Shown here in pieces: positions 15,048 to 15,851 of a stretch of 15,851 nt of DNA (positions are counted from its first letter, which is position 1; each line of letters starts with the position of its first letter). Under the pieces are notes generated by a model that saw only the letters and a program-made list of their open reading frames with translations, was not told where the DNA came from and did no database searches. The stretch is from JBLHHI01 sp047614125 (GTDB taxonomy: Bacteria > Bacteroidota > Bacteroidia > NS11-12g > UBA9320): NCBI GenBank assembly GCA_047614125.1, contig JBLHHI010000076.1, positions 1-15,851 on the forward strand, given 5' to 3'. The position numbers and the translations under genes are program-made.

Positions 15048-15699
15048 ATGAATTTAAATCAAGTTACTATTCCTGTTTCAAATGTGCCTCAATCCATACG
15101 TTTCTGTACACCTGAGTTCGATTAATATTTGTGAGCTTAGATTTTAATAAAGTAGTGTAGGCAAGGCGTCATGTTTGCAGGTTTGCCGGGGTAAACCAAG
15201 AACTGAGAACGAAGACTACGCGGCTTTATTAAAATACTATTTCACCATTTCCACCTGTCAAAAGCAATCTGCTTCTCAAAAAATGTTCAAAATAGCCCGC
15301 TATTCTTTCACAATTCTCAATCGCATCTCACTATTGTCAGGCGTTCTGAACCGCAAGGATTAATCGAACTTAGGTTATACGGCAATTGGTTTAAAACTCA
15401 TTGTACATTCCAAAGATGATTATGCTCGATTTAAATGTCCAATCGGCAATTCAACTTTTTCCATACAGCGGGTTTCAAAACTGGGAAATGGCGCCAAAGC
15501 CATCGCATATTTTGAAGTTGACGACGCAGATGACACGGTTAAGAGAATAACAGACCAGGGCATTGAATCGGTTGGAGTAGTGGAAAACAAGCCATGGTTT
15601 TGGAGGGAATGTTTGTTGCAAGATCCGGATGGGAACGCGATTGTTATTTATTCTGCTGGAGAAAATCGAATTAACCCACCTTGGCGTTTACCCACCTAA
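15048..15699 (+). pseudogene. VOC/glyoxalase-family gene disrupted by a 266-bp insertion
   Basis: The gene starts at ATG 15048 with MNLNQVTIPVSNVPQSIRF (15048-15104). A 266-bp element inserted at 15110 then adds a few foreign codons and a TAA at 15123-15125, leaving a 25-residue peptide. The same protein resumes in frame after the element at 15376 with YTAIGLKLIVHS and ends at TAA 15697-15699. Removing the element and one copy of the 5-bp target repeat rejoins RFYTAIGLKLIV, an uninterrupted 126-residue protein. The restored protein has the vicinal oxygen chelate pattern (FY-x-x-x-GLKL near the start, LLQDPDGNAIVIY near the end), a superfamily including glyoxalases and dioxygenases; the substrate is unknown. 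The 3' part has no start codon of its own near its beginning. Confidence 0.9.
15110..15375. mobile_element. 266-bp transposase-less insertion element (copy B) inside the VOC gene
   Basis: The element has inverted ends of 17 bp with one mismatch (left ACCTGAGTTCGATTAAT, right, read inward, ACCTAAGTTCGATTAAT). It is flanked by a 5-bp target repeat, TGTAC at 15105-15109 and TATAC at 15376-15380, one base different. It encodes no transposase; the one ORF inside (from about 15175, 62 codons) resembles nothing I know. Inside are an 11-bp inverted repeat (TTTTAATAAAG at 15142-15152, complement at 15224-15234) and a small hairpin around GGTTTGCCGGGGTAAACC. By size, ends and target repeat it is a MITE-like non-autonomous element. 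The parent transposase is not in the window and I do not assign an IS family. Confidence 0.88.
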
Positions 15700-15711
15700 C
15701 CCTTAAGACTC

Positions 15712-15752
15712 AAAAAAAAATCCCCGCCCAAGGGCGAGGATTTAATCTTTTT
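15712..15752. terminator. Bidirectional intrinsic terminator downstream of the VOC gene
   Basis: AAATCC-C-CGCCC pairs with GGGCG-A-GGATTT across a 2-base tip (a larger loop in practice), with one mismatch. Nine A precede the stem, giving a long T run for minus-strand transcripts, and on the plus strand AATCTTTTT follows. The terminus of element copy C begins directly after the last T. Confidence 0.8.
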
Positions 15753-15851
15753 ACCTGAGTTCGATTCATATTTTGAATTCAGAACGCTTGTGAACAGTGA
15801 GTTTCGAGTAAAAATTGCGAAGACAGGGCGGGCCCTTTCGAGTAATTTTTA
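15753..15851. mobile_element. Start of a third element (copy C), cut by the window edge
   Basis: It begins ACCTGAGTTCGATTCATATT. Its first 27 bases equal the right end of the 51-bp copy A read on the opposite strand. All 99 visible bases align without gaps to the right end of the 266-bp copy B read on the minus strand, at about 70 percent identity by hand count, including a shared TTCAGAACGC and GCGGGC. Copy C therefore lies in the opposite orientation to copy B and belongs to a diverged branch of the family. Length, target repeat and any transposase are beyond the window. Confidence 0.78.

Noticed and set aside
15175..15363. 62-codon ORF inside the 266-bp element.
   Set aside because: No transposase-like or other recognisable motif, and it is crossed by the element's inverted repeats. 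Probably non-coding.

Overview
This 15.85 kb window looks like chromosome of a Bacteroidota bacterium, most likely from the Flavobacteriales or a close relative. Supporting signs are a type IX secretion (T9SS) C-terminal sorting domain, a GldM-like secreted protein, the Bacteroidota small protein DUF4295 next to L33 and L28, a bacillithiol-synthesis gene (bshC), promoters of the TTG-N19/20-TAnnTTTG type and mostly A-rich leaders without Shine-Dalgarno sites. No rRNA, tRNA, CRISPR array or complete transposase gene was seen.

Region 1 to 3802 (minus strand) reads rpmB (L28), rpmG (L33), DUF4295, an intrinsic terminator, then ftsY, rimO and bshC. bshC starts inside the end of rimO and runs out of the window at base 1. 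Positions 3874-4221 hold a small secreted GldM-like protein (minus). A 51-bp palindromic insertion with a perfect 5-bp target duplication sits immediately upstream of it, followed by the long hairpin terminator of gyrB (4377-6329, minus).

Region 6540 to 9482 (minus) is a tightly overlapping set: EVE-domain protein, pyrR, pyrB and ansA (type I asparaginase). It joins pyrimidine synthesis with production of aspartate, the substrate of PyrB. Region 9623 to 12163 (minus) is rpsA, a long S1 protein with an acidic duplicated N-terminus and a C-terminal helix-hairpin-helix. Its promoter, strong Shine-Dalgarno site and TTG start can all be read, and they show that the longer ATG-started frame is not the gene.

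Region 12460 to 14998 (plus) encodes a T9SS cargo protein and a lipoprotein di-heme cytochrome c peroxidase. From 15048 to 15699 lies a VOC/glyoxalase-family gene cut in two by a 266-bp transposase-less element. Removing the element and one 5-bp duplication restores an uninterrupted 126-residue protein. A related copy in the opposite orientation begins at 15753 and leaves the window.

The most unusual content is this element family: three copies sharing the terminus ACCTGAGTTCGATT, two with recognisable 5-bp target duplications. One copy has broken a gene, one sits 17 bp from a start codon, and one abuts a terminator.
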